Positions 33,111 to 43,499 of a DNA stretch of 64,000 bases are shown here, piece after piece. The stretch is from Echinometra lucunter (Eukaryota > Echinodermata > Echinoidea > Camarodonta > Echinometridae): positions 15,033,162-15,097,161 of the forward strand of contig CM057169.1 of the NCBI GenBank assembly GCA_029962745.1. The letters run 5' to 3'. The notes under the pieces are model-generated. The model saw only the letters and a program-made list of their open reading frames with translations, was not told the origin of the DNA and made no database searches. The position numbers and the translations under genes were made by a program. Positions within the stretch are counted from its first letter, which is position 1; each line of letters opens with the position of its first letter.

Positions 33111-33469
33111 GGTTATACTGTAGCATGTTGTCTTCTGCGATATTGGTACAAAGATAGAAAACTCAAACATTATTGACCTTGTGAATGAGGTGAAGTAGTT
33201 ACCTTTGTTTTTAAAAGATCATTGATCAACTTAATGATTGTAAAGATCTAGATTATCTTTTTTTTGTGGTAGACTTTCTCTGCTTTTTGAATCCTCAGGA
33301 AAGTCTTTGTTGTTTTTTTTTCATCCAAGTTTTAGGATGAAAAATGGCATTCGAACATACTTACAATGGTCTAGATTTAAACGATGTTTCTGTTGCTCTG
33401 TAATGGGGGCTGGGCAGTCAGTATATACATGTACCTGTACACACTCATGACAATAGTTTTTCCCAAACC

Positions 33470-33880
33470 ACCTCAACAAGTTTTATCCAACAGTATCCAA
33501 CAGTCAAAATCACCCCCTTGTTATTTTTTTCGAGCCTCTTCTTAAAAAAATTTACCCCTTAACGAGTTTCACCTATATACTCAACATACCCCCAGCGAGG
33601 TCTCTGTCTCGTTTAGTTGTTTGTTTGTTTGTTTGTTTGTTTGTTTTTCAGAAGAAATTCATGCATTACAGGGTTACACAGAGTCCAGTTTGGGGAAATG
33701 ATAGCCTGAACATGCATTAAGAAAATAAAAACTTTTTTCTGATTTTTGGCCTTTTTGGCACCCTAAATATGTCACATGCGTGACACACCTTAACCAGCAA
33801 AAACTACCCTTGTCACACATTTTTCTGGTCGTGCATGTATAAAGCAATATATTTAACTCCCCCCCGCCCCCCCCCCCCCG
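33470..33880 (-). repeat. Dispersed repeat family K, copy 1
   Basis: On the minus strand, a G-run, TATATTGCTTTATACATGC, AAGGGTAGTTTTTGCTGGTT and AAGGGGGTGATTTTGACTG occur in the same order as in 54150-54580 on plus. A (TTTG)n run (33617-33646) lies inside. The copies are strongly diverged. Confidence 0.65.
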
Positions 33881-34095
33881 ATGTTTTATCAGAGGGTCGA
33901 TACTCTGCATCATTGCATGTACACCCCAGAGAGTAGGAAGCCTCTTCTGTCAGCTTCCATATCCATTCTGTTTCCGAGGAAGTATCTTGTGGTGGAAGAA
34001 TTTCACTGATACAATCTAGACCCAGAGTGATGATTACCAAGTTGTCAACAAGGCAGTTTGTAGTGGTAGTTACATGTAGCTGCAGCTTTGGTGAC

Positions 34096-34291
34096 ACATT
34101 TGCTCCTGCAACAATTGCTCCTGTCTTAATTTCTCTGAAGACATACGGTTAGGGTTGGAGTTGTGATAGGGGTTGTGGTTCCGAATAATATGAGGATAAG
34201 GATTAAGTTAGCTGTTAGTGTTAGGGTTAGGTTTTACGTTTTGTCTTCACATGCAGATTTTGTATAGGAGCAATTGTCGCTGGAGCAAATG
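34096..34291. mobile_element. ~196-bp foldback element with TTAGGG-like core
   Basis: Inverted ends ACATTTGCTCCTGCAACAAT and, on minus, ACATTTGCTCCAGCGACAAT, each followed by TGCTCCT. The core contains degenerate telomere-like phrases (GGTTAGGGTTGG, GTGTTAGGGTTAGG). No clear target duplication. Confidence 0.75.
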
Positions 34292-34299
34292 TCATGGAA

Positions 34300-35740
34300 C
34301 TGCAGTTATATCTCCACTTGATAGAAAGTGGAAAGCATGAACAGACCTGCAATGGATGTTAGGGAGTCAAAATAAAAAATTTCTGTCTACCAAGAAGCAT
34401 TCTTTTCTTGTGATGTGGCAAACAGCCTCAAAAGAACCATAATGACAAAAGAAATGATGCAATAAAGATTGTTAAATATATTCTGGACCCAAATAGTGCA
34501 CATAGTGGACTTGTATTTTATTTACACTTCAGAAAGTTTTTATTTTGCTGTGGCATTTTACCTTGTTATGTCTGGAAGGACTTTGACAGGACAAGGGTCT
34601 GTCCCTTTAGAGCTGTAGATTAAACTCCTGCAGAGGCTCTGTGTAATCATCCTGATTTTTAGTTTGGCAGAAAAAAAGTTTTGTTTGTTATAGAATCAAA
34701 ATAATGTCTGTGCCTGTAGACTAATATCTGTGGGTTCTAGGAACAGGGGAAGACAATATTCCTTGCAAGCCCCCCCCACCCATTTTTTTTTCGTTGGGCA
34801 ACTCGTCAAAGATGTGGTTTCCCTGTGATGTATCAAGGTGATACGTTCTGTAAGTGGACTTGAGTGATTTGATCTGTACTCGGAGATAGAAGATGGACAA
34901 AACAACATCAAGACGAAAAGAGAATAGTTACAATGAAAGGGGTCTGTGGCAGATGCTCTCAAGCCCCTGTTCACACTTTCAAATAAGAATACTGCTTAAA
35001 ATTGCATTAAACATTGAGATGTAAAGAGGATACTTCAGATGAGGGTCTCTGGAAGTCACCTGCAAACTGTCCCCTTCCACCGTTTCACACTTTCAGGATC
35101 TCTTCCAAAAATTTAATAAAACAGCAAGATAAAAGAAAGATAGGAAGGATGAAATGGGTCTTCCAGAGCTAATGTCAGAACACAAGTTTTCATTTTTAAA
35201 TAAGAATACTCCTAAAGATCTGACACAGTATAAAGATAAAATAGGCCTCTGTGAGATCCGTGCCGTGCACCCTAATCCTTTCAGTATAAATTGTCCCAGT
35301 AAGAGCACCAGAGGATTCGGATGCCTTTGCACTTTTCTTGGTTGATTTCAAGGAAGAGAGACAACTGATATTTAATGCAAAAAAAATAATCTGTGACTTC
35401 TCATGGAATAAAAACACACAATAATTTGACTTCCAATTAGTTCAAATGTAAAATTGTTTTGAACATCTGTCTTCACCCGGACTGAAAGAACTCTGCTACT
35501 CCAAGAGGTGTACAGTGTTGCTTGCAGTTAGGCCAACATATCCTTCTTCTCAGTTGAAGGGTGTTTTGCAGGATGCTGCAGCACGCACATGAAATGGCAA
35601 CAGAGTGCTTCCTGACATGGTTGTATCTTCATCTTCACACTTCATCTTCCTCTCATTGAGTGCTGAGTGCAAGTGTGAAAGAGTCAGTACTGACTGAAGA
35701 AAAAAGAGATCAGTTGGCAATCTTGATTTCATTCTCAATC
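34300..35740. other. Old degenerate repeats, no gene seen
   Basis: Phrases such as TAAATAAGAATACTCCTAAA (35197) and CAAATAAGAATACTGCTTAA (34979), plus recurring CACACTTTCA, show diverged tandem units leading into the array at 35744. Open frames on minus fall in this repeat and have no domain. Confidence 0.45.
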
Positions 35741-35743
35741 CAA

Positions 35744-36690
35744 AACCAAGTTGGTTAAGTTTCAGTGGGTGCCCTTCATTGGTAGAACAGGGACAGGTGT
35801 CTTCTTTTGTCTTTAAACATCATGTATGTTCCTTCCTTACAACAGAACCTTCTCATTGAGTGTAAGTGTGAAAGGGGCTAAATAGAGATTGGTTCAGAAA
35901 AGGTAGATCAGCAATCTGGGTTTCAATCCGACCAAGGTGGATAGTTTCAGTGGTTACCCTTCATTCATGGAACAGGGACAGGTGTCTTCTTGGGTCTTTA
36001 TGATCATTACTTGAAACAGAACCTTCCTATTGAGTGTAAGTGTAAAAGGGGGCTAAATAGAGATTGATTCAGACATGAAGATGAGCAATCTGGATTGCAA
36101 TCCAACCACAGTGGATATAGGTTTCAGTGGTTACCTTTCATTCATGGAACAGGGACAGGTGTCTCCTTGGGTCTTTATGGTCATTACTTGTAACAGAACC
36201 CTCCTATTGAGTGTAAGTGTAAAATGGGCTAAATAGAGATTGATTCAGATATGAAGATGAGCAGTCTGGATTTCAATCCAACCAAGGTGGATATAGGTTT
36301 CAGTGGGTGCCCTTCATTGGTGGAACAAGGACAGGTGTCTTCTTTAGTCTTTACACAACTTGTATGTTCCTTGCTTACAGCAGAACCGTCGTATTGAGTG
36401 CAAGTGTGAAAGAGGCCCAGTAAAGATTGGTTCAGAAATGAAGATGAGCAGTTCGGATTTCAATCTGACCAAGGTGAATTGTTTCAGTGGGTACCCTTCA
36501 TTGGCAGAACAGGGACAGATGTCTTCTTTGGCCTTTATGTTCACTGCTTGCAACAGAATCCTTTTATAAAGTGTGAAAGGGGCCAAATAGAGATTGGTTC
36601 AGAAAAGGAAGATGAACAATCTGGATTTCAATCAGACCAAGGTGGATAGGTTTCAATGGATGCCCTTCATTGGTGTAACATGGACAGGTT
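35744..36690. repeat. Tandem array of ~178-bp units (about 5.3 copies)
   Basis: The phrase GGACAGGTGTCTTCTT or a variant recurs at about 35793, 35978, 36155, 36331, 36515 and 36684 (spacing 185, 177, 176, 184, 169). Each unit also has TTTCAGTGG, 'TTGAGTGTAAGTGT' and 'AGAGATTGGTTCAGA'. Confidence 0.88.
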
Positions 36691-36714
36691 AAAAAGAGAG
36701 CTGACATTTGAGCT

Positions 36715-36870
36715 TGTCAACAACAAACCCCGCACAAATTTGTGCATGTGGAGATAGGACAGAAAGACAGACAGACGTGTGTGTGGGGATGAGGTAGACA
36801 AGAAAAGCCCATAAACCGCACACAGATTTTTATGTGTGGGGATGGGGTAGGAGGATTCATGATTCACCTG
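36715..36870. repeat. Two diverged ~100-bp units with GTGTGTGGGGATG
   Basis: 'CCCGCACAAATTTGTGCATG' and 'CCGCACACAGATTTTTATGT', each followed by GGGGATGxGGTAG, form a short degenerate duplication just after the satellite. Confidence 0.55.
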
Positions 36871-36874
36871 CTCT

Positions 36875-37735
36875 TTGTTGTAATGTACTCCAAATTAATT
36901 CAGTTTATTGATTAAAAGGTGTACAATTTGCCCTTGCAATATTGAATTAAGGAGCAATGTTGATTTGAATCAGGTTGTTTTTGTTCTTATGCTTCTCAAT
37001 TTGCCTTGGAAATTTATCAGGCTTCCTGTGCGTGTACTGTAAATCTATGAAACAAACAGTATATTGCAAAATGGATAGTGATATTGAACATGACATGCTG
37101 GATCTTTGACTATTCCCTATTTTGTCATTGTTGGTAGTAGATGTCAAAGCAAAATATTGCATTATAAACTTTATTGACCTTTGCCAGCAAGTATTGTCAG
37201 GGTCAGTCAGGGGTATATTTTTATGATTCATGTTCCCTATATTCTATTAGGTGGTAATCATTTATCAGGAAAAAAAAGTAGGCAAGACCATCAGATGTAT
37301 CTTGAGTATATCAGATCAGATCTTTTTTTGCATTTGGCAGATTATTGATCCACACTGTACTGTGAAAAGTTTCATACAGCAGTTTTAATAAGCACCTGGA
37401 CCAGAATAAATTGATACATTAAGACATAAGGACATATTACTTTGATAGCAGTGCAGAGTTTTCTTAAGGTCTTCTGATAGGATCAGTGTACTAGTCTACA
37501 TAGGAAAAAGATTCTAAATCTTCAAACATTTTGCTCTTTCCGCTGATGTATTGTTTGTGATATTAGCATTCTTGATTAAAACTTAATGTAAAAGTGTCGC
37601 TAAAAGAGACACTGTATTGCTGTTTAATCAACACCATCTACAGTTATGTGTCCTTCCTTCATTCATGAAATATATCAGCACGTTGCATGTTTCCTAACTT
37701 GAGGTACCTCCTTGATCAGACACAGTGCAATATGA
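36875..37735. other. No gene seen
   Basis: AT-rich non-coding sequence. Confidence 0.4.
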
Positions 37736-37739
37736 CTAG

Positions 37740-38010
37740 AATTATTCAGTGTCACTGTTACGACCTTTCAGTGCCGAAGCCGTATCACCTTCAACACGGC
37801 CTTCTTGCACTCGCTGGATTAGTGTCTAAGTGAGATGCATGTCGGTGCCATTGGGTAGCGGCATTTTCCGCGATCGTTTAGCGAGACACGTTAAAAAGCA
37901 CCGATCGGGGTGGAGGTATGGATGGATGCTGGTGGAGTAAAGGGAAAATTAATGAGACGCTTGATACAGCCTCAGGGCCCCAGAGGAAGATAAACACCAT
38001 GCATCTGCTT
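37740..38010. promoter_or_regulatory. Candidate conserved non-coding island
   Basis: Markedly more GC- and CpG-rich than its surroundings, non-repetitive, with a TTAATGAGACGC phrase. One 80-nt piece (37750-37829) could be read as an exon, but its acceptor is poor. Function is inferred from composition only. Confidence 0.3.
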
Positions 38011-38049
38011 AAAGAGAAGATAGTGGGTTTTTAAGTGTGAACTGTATTA

Positions 38050-38345
38050 GGGGCCTAATTGATATCAAGTCCCAAGGTCTTTAATCAACTATTTGAGACA
38101 TTGAAGACATTTTAGGAAACAAGTTGGCTCATTTGGAGAGTGTCTGTAGAGTGTGAGCCAAAAGAGGAATAGTGAATTTTTTATTGTGATTGATAACAGA
38201 GGCCTGATTGATATCAAGTTCAAAGGTTTATTTATGACATTTTCACTACAGAGTTCTGGCATTTTATGAGGCAAGTTGGCTTAGATGGTAGAGCATTGGC
38301 CTATTGAACGGAAGGCCATGGGTTCAAATCTACCTTAGATGTAAG
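38050..38345 (+). repeat. ~150-bp tandem duplication ending in tRNA-like sequence
   Basis: GGCCTAATTGATATCAAGT (38052) and GGCCTGATTGATATCAAGT (38202) start two units 150 bp apart. Both end in AAGTTGGCT(C/T)A, which in the second unit is the start of the tRNA-like head described next. Confidence 0.7.
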
Positions 38346-38765
38346 ACTGAAGTCTGTATTGTGTTTCGACATACCCGTCCCAGGTTCTGTATAGATGTAG
38401 ACATGATGTTAGTAGATGGAACTGGTTCTTTGATAGGACATTGAATGGAGGTCATGTGTGTACTGTAGAGAGCCACTCCCTCTGCACATTTCACCCATTT
38501 GTGTGGTTTGGCCCAGTAAATTTTGATGCAGAGCCCTAAAAATCATACCAAATACATGAGCAGAAAGAGCAAAAAATTATACACATACATGCCCTGTGCC
38601 CATTTCGATTGCATAAGTACAGTATTTATCGATTAACACTGGAAATTTTTTAAAGGAAAATGAGCACTAAAAGCCTTAATTTGGCAATGCAAAGGAAAGT
38701 TCAAAATCACTGTTTTTTCCCTTCACATTGGCAACTTTTTAACTTCTCATCATACACTTTGTCGA
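38270..38765 (+). mobile_element. tRNA-derived SINE-like element (family G), full-length copy
   Basis: The head has an A-box-like TTGGCTTAGATGGTAGAGC and a B-box GGTTCAAATCT about 45 bp apart, as in RNA polymerase III promoters. The putative anticodon arm is imperfect, so this is not a working tRNA gene. The body (GAGCCCTAAAAATCATACCA and following to 38765) is shared with 43500-43825, which supports a dispersed retroposon. Confidence 0.6.
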
Positions 38766-38769
38766 TTTA

Positions 38770-39410
38770 TGTTTGTTTCAGATGCCTGACTTCTTATCAG
38801 AAAAGTGCCGTGATAAAAAGAAAAATACTGGTGTTGCCATTTTGAAGAAGAAAAGCTGATCAAATTTCATGAATGGGAATCGACTGCATTTGTTGTAGAG
38901 ATGTGGTAGTCAGGCCTGGTGGTTGTGCATACAGTGTGCTTGCATTTAATTTCTGATCAGGTAAACTAGTAGCTAGGAGAGACCCGAAAATCAGATCAGA
39001 GATTGTTTTTCTCCTCTTGGGCAAAGATGATACCAGATATTCAATGACATTGATGTTTGGGGGTATGAAGATGTTTCGTTTCCATCTTCAGCAGATCCCT
39101 TGCAATCCTGAAATTAATGATTAATGGTCCATTCATTCCAAGTGCTGATATGGACCTCATACATGCAGAATAAAATATTTGTGTTTAATTCGTTTTTTGC
39201 ATACTTACTGACCTGGATGCAGAGACGTAAAGCTCACGTATTTGCCCTTTAATAGTCAAGTTCGCTGTTGTTGACAGTTGTTCACATATATTAACCCAGT
39301 ATTATTACTTGTAACCACATCAAAATCATATACATGTAAGTATACTGAAAGTGCATGTGATCAAATCAGTACAGCAATCATACATGCATGTGGATGACTT
39401 CTTAGTCTTC
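38770..39410. other. No gene seen
   Basis: AT-rich spacer without recognised features. Confidence 0.4.
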
Positions 39411-39423
39411 ATGTGTGCAATCT

Positions 39424-39606
39424 GGTAAGCACTATATAGGTACCAATCCTGCAGATGCAAGCTGAAACCCTAATCCTAATCCTAACCCTAATCCTAACCC
39501 TAACCCTAACCCTAATCCTAACCCTAATCCTAATCCTAATCCTATGAATATTTAAGAATATTTATGAGCTTGGGTCTGCAGGATTGGTACCTATTTAGTG
39601 CTTACC
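39424..39606. mobile_element. 183-bp MITE with telomere-like core and 9-bp target duplication
   Basis: Inverted ends GGTAAGCACTATATAGGTAC (left) and, on minus, GGTAAGCACTAAATAGGTAC (right) extend through CAATCCTGCAGA. They are flanked by identical 9-mers GTGCAATCT (39415-39423, 39607-39615). The core (39467-39544) is (CCTAAY)n, a vertebrate/echinoderm-type telomere repeat with C/T variants. A 9-bp duplication fits Mutator-like transposition; that is an inference. Confidence 0.9.
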
Positions 39607-39961
39607 GTGCAATCTCCACCATGTATGAGCTGATAATGAGATGCAAATGAATTTGATGGTTTGTTTGAACATGTAACACTTGAAGTATGCCACATCGAAT
39701 ATTAAAACAGATTACAGATGATTAATTCTAAGATTAAACAAATAAAACAATAAAGCTGTATTTACGCTGTGCATGTCATATATTGAGGTGTGCAGATGAT
39801 TGATATACTAGTGATATCTTTTTAACTTTGATACATGTGTCACTCAAACTTTTTTCTTTTTGTTTTTAATGCTACCATAATAACAGCATAACAAAATAAC
39901 TTCACACATCACTCAAACTTGGTGGATTTTACCTTAAAGGATTTCTACTTCATAAATTGTT

Positions 39962-40086
39962 TTTCATGAAGTTTCTTGTCAGTGATTTTTACTGAGAACT
40001 GCTATATAAGCTACTGAAATCCTGGTATCTGATTGGCTGAGAGCAAATTTGTCAGTAAAAATCACTGACAAGACACTTCATGAAAT
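39962..40086 (+). mobile_element. Family E foldback, copy 2 (TTCATGAAG ends)
   Basis: TTTCATGAAGTTTCTTGTCA at the left is mirrored at the right with few changes. The core carries TACTGAAATCCTGGTATCTGA and TTGGCTGAGAGCAAATTTGT, shared with the copies at 43321 and 44238. Confidence 0.82.
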
Positions 40087-40257
40087 GCTCCCCAGAACTC
40101 GGCTTTAACTTGAAGAATTTCCGAAGTGCCTTCAACCCAGGAGCTAGGTCCTGATGACAGCTATGCATTGATTTGTGGAGTACATCAAAGGGATTCCCCT
40201 CCATAACTGTTTTTGTTGTAAAGCGCTAATGAGGGTCTGGTGTTGAGAGATTTTTTT

Positions 40258-40510
40258 ACTCTCCTCTGTCTCTCTCTCTTTCATTATTGTGTGTTTGTAC
40301 TTGCACTCTTTGTGCCCTTTTTAGTTTCCCTTCTATCTCTTTCTGTCTCTCTCTTATTGCTGTGTGTGTACTTGCGCTCTTTGTGCTCTTTAATTTCCCT
40401 TCCATCTCTCTTTCTGTCTCTCTCTTTCTCTCTCTCTTATTGGTGTGTGTGTACTTGCACTGTTTGTGCTCTTCTTATTTTCTCTTCTATCTCTCTCTTT
40501 CTGTCGCTCT
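40258..40510. repeat. CT-rich minisatellite, ~70-85-bp units
   Basis: Three units, each with GTGTGTGTACTTGC(A/G)CT and TTTGTGCTCTT separated by (TC)n. Confidence 0.85.
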
Positions 40511-40519
40511 CATGACAAC

Positions 40520-40980
40520 GGGCATTCTCCCTCCCTCCCACCCACATTCAGTGGTAGCGTCACTAAAGCAAATTAAAAGATGAGATATTAGCTTGTTTGT
40601 AGACAAGAGGCAGGCAGGGCTTTCATTTTTCATCACGATTTATGAGCCTGTGGATGCCCTCCGACTATGGGCATGTTGATTGAAGATAATGTGAAAGTTA
40701 TACAGCTCCATGCATCCAGTGAAATACATACATGTAGTACATGTACAAAGGAGGGGAGAATGATCTGGCTGCGTACAGTTCTGGAAAGCTCCCAAAACCT
40801 CTGAATACACCCCCCCCCCCCCCAAAAAAAAAAAAAGAAAGCATTGTTTTGCCAACATTTAGAGCACTAGTACATTGAAAAATGATATTTCATTTTAACA
40901 AGATATCTTTGTTTTGGTACTGTATATGAAAAAATATGCTCAATGAACCTGTGTAGTGGCCATCCAAGAGAAACAAAATG
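40520..40980. other. No gene seen
   Basis: Spacer with a C/A homopolymer pair at 40809-40836. Confidence 0.4.
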
Positions 40981-40984
40981 TGAC

Positions 40985-41185
40985 ATTCATAGACCAGTGA
41001 TTCATAATTACACATAATTTATAATGTAACATTTATATACCGCTCCTTAGACACATGATTTATAGTATGGCATTTATGGACAGGTTCTTAAAAACATAAT
41101 TTATAATGTGGCATTTATTGACAGGTTCTTAAACATATAATTTATAATGTGGCATTTGTAGACGGGATTTTAAATGCATAATGGG
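40985..41185. repeat. ~42-bp AT-rich minisatellite
   Basis: Four degenerate units built on 'ATAATTTATAATGTGGCATT' and 'GACAGGTTCTTAAA'. Confidence 0.75.
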
Positions 41186-41189
41186 AACC

Positions 41190-42230
41190 AGTTTTAATAA
41201 CCATTATATAGGGAGGTGGCTGCTAAAGGGAGGTGCTCCTAAGACATTTTTTTTTTTACTGTACTTTTCTTATGACTGTTGATAATTGGGGAAAAATCAT
41301 TAAAACAGTTCCTGGAAGTAGATATTTGTTTAGCACAACAAAATTGTCAAAAGCTCATTTCAGCTATAAAAAAGCACTATAGTTAAAAAAATTATTAATA
41401 TTTTTCGTTTGAATCAACTTAAGATTTGGTGCAAGGAAATCTCACTTTTACCAGAGCATGCATGATCTGCACAGTACACACTAACGTAAATGTGTTGGGA
41501 GAAACATTGCAATATAGTACTGCTTGAAATGTGAGGTCATATACTATGAACTTTGAAATATCTAGAACTGAGAAATGTCTCTTTATAAAGGTCAAAGCAC
41601 AGAGCTATAAATACCAGCTCTCAATATAACACTAATCATCAATCCATCATTTAATATCTGTGAGTCTGGGCGTACATTAATATCAATAAACTTCATGTAA
41701 AACAAAAGTAAAGAGAGCTGTTTACTTTTGTAGCTGCACTACATATTTATAGTGCAGCTGTCCCTCCCAAATGTCAACTCATTTTAAGGCGTTAAGTACT
41801 GTATATGTTCATTAATGCTATCCCAAATTATGTAGCCCCACAGATGAGAATAATGATAATGACAATCATGGTTCTCGCCAGTACATAACACCCATGGTTC
41901 TAATACCATGCGTAAAGAGTTTCATACAAGGAAGAACCATGTGTGAAATTGCTGCACCATGTGTGGCAACAAGGGTTAAAAAATATTGGAGTATATATTC
42001 CTAACAATAATGATAAATATCACAGATTGTTTTGCTTTTTGGAAACGTATTTTTACTTTTATGCCATTAGTAGGACAACTCCTGCTTACCAAGAAGTATT
42101 TTTCATCCTTTTACTATAGCATATACTGCCGCCACACCTAACTTTAGGTGTTATTCCGTAAAACTTCCGAAACTTTCACGCTTTGCGCAGAGTGGGAACC
42201 GTGTGTGGATTTTTTTCTAGTGAGAACCCT
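41190..42230. other. No gene seen
   Basis: AT-rich spacer. 41868-41960 has paired 'CATGGTTCT' and 'GAACCATG' phrases, a weak palindrome. Confidence 0.35.
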
Positions 42231-42239
42231 GATGATAAT

Positions 42240-42469
42240 TTGGTTTCAATTTCCCAGGGTAGCCGCGTTATTATTACTACTGCTCTCCCTCCGTGGGCCT
42301 TGCAATTAATATTAACCCAACAATGACAGGTACCAATTTGATACACCTGGACCCATCGAGAGGGACACATGTGAGCAGAACACTTTGTTCAAGGGTGTAA
42401 GCACCAGGCAAGGATTGAACCCAGAACCCAGGAGGCAAGAGCCTTGACCACTTTACCACAGGGCTCCCA
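42240..42469 (-). mobile_element. tRNA-derived SINE, minus strand
   Basis: Read on minus from 42469, GGGAGCCCTGTGGTAAAGTG carries an A-box-like core and is followed by GGTTCAATCC (B-box; 42412-42421 on plus), about 50 bp downstream. The acceptor arms do not pair, so it is tRNA-derived rather than a tRNA gene. A TAATAATAA-type segment lies toward its 3' end near 42270. Confidence 0.65.
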
Positions 42470-42749
42470 TGTATAAGCCTACAATGTACCTGTATATGTT
42501 TATTACATGTAGCAGTAATGTACTATCACAAACATATATGTACATGTACAGCCCTACATGTCGGCCAACATGTCATCAGTTATTAATATGGCATGGAATT
42601 GGCATGGAATTTTCAGTCTGGATTTATAATGTACACCATCCAAGTACTGTTTTAATTTCTGTCAGAATGTTTTTCGCAAAGTTTACCATCCGGATGCACG
42701 ATGCAAGCGTAATTGCATTATACATTGTGCCACAGCCAACATGAGACAG

Positions 42750-42890
42750 ATTTCACCGTTGGCATGTTGTCAGAGGGGACCAGGAATAGATCATTGCTTT
42801 TCAAGATGGCGTGTGCACTTTGCGTCTTCGGGAGTAATTAATATTCATTCACCGTTAAGCTTGTCATTGAGCAGGTCATAATGTGTCAAG
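42750..42890. promoter_or_regulatory. Candidate regulatory island with YY1-like and homeodomain-like sites
   Basis: AAGATGGCG (42803-42811, YY1-like) and GAGTAATTAATATTCATTCA (homeodomain TAATTA core) occur within 50 bp in complex, non-repetitive sequence. Binding is not shown. Confidence 0.3.
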
Positions 42891-42894
42891 GGCG

Positions 42895-43315
42895 AGTTCT
42901 CACTGCAAGAACCCAGCATTTTGAAATATGCTCTGTAGCATTGTAAGCCACATGGATTTTGAAGAACATGATATGGATGATAGGAAATGCTGTCTTTATG
43001 GTCAAAATATTTTGCATTTCCTTATAGATCCTACATAAGTATGACTGAATGCAAAAGATTGTGGATTTCAGTTTTTGTGGCCACAACACATATATATTTT
43101 TTTAATGGGGAGGGATAATGCATGCTTGTCCTGTTGTTTAGATATTAGTTTTAGTTTTGCAGTTTATTCTGTTTTAGTTTTTGTTTTGTTCTGGTTTTGT
43201 CTAATTGATTGTTTGCTTGTTTTTTGCAATGTCCCTGATCGTAAAGGTTTTGTTCAATTCCACTTTGCCTTAAAGCCAGACTCAGTACAAGAGGGAGCCT
43301 GTACAAACAGCTCCT
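42895..43315. other. No gene seen
   Basis: AT-rich spacer; open frames here are T-rich and featureless. Confidence 0.4.
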
Positions 43316-43320
43316 TCGGA

Positions 43321-43457
43321 GGAGCATTTCATGAACAGTCTTCTTGTCAGTGATTTTCACTGACAACTGTTATAAGCTACTGAAATCCTTGTATCTGATT
43401 GGCTGAGAGCAACTTTGTCAGTGAAAATTACTGAAAAGACTCTTTATGAAATGTTCC
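43321..43457 (+). mobile_element. Family E foldback, copy 3
   Basis: GGAGCATTTCATGAA at the left and, on minus, GGAACATTTCATAAA at the right. The core is TACTGAAATCCTTGTATCTG with ATTGGCTGAGAGCAA. Inner arms CAGTGATTTTCACTGACAA. Confidence 0.82.
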
Positions 43458-43499
43458 CTGATTTCCAGATAAAGATATTGTGGCACCCTATCGGCAGCA

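Noticed and set aside
35744..36690. CRISPR array
   Set aside because: The regular repeats are ~178-bp eukaryotic tandem units with no short repeat/spacer structure; the genome is eukaryotic.
37750..37829. 80-nt internal exon
   Set aside because: A GTGAGA donor and an open frame exist, but the acceptor lacks a pyrimidine tract and no partner exons were found.
38276..38340. Functional tRNA gene
   Set aside because: A- and B-boxes are present, but the anticodon and acceptor arms do not fold properly and the body is a dispersed repeat.
42399..42469. Functional tRNA gene on the minus strand
   Set aside because: The acceptor strands are not complementary; better explained as a tRNA-derived SINE head.
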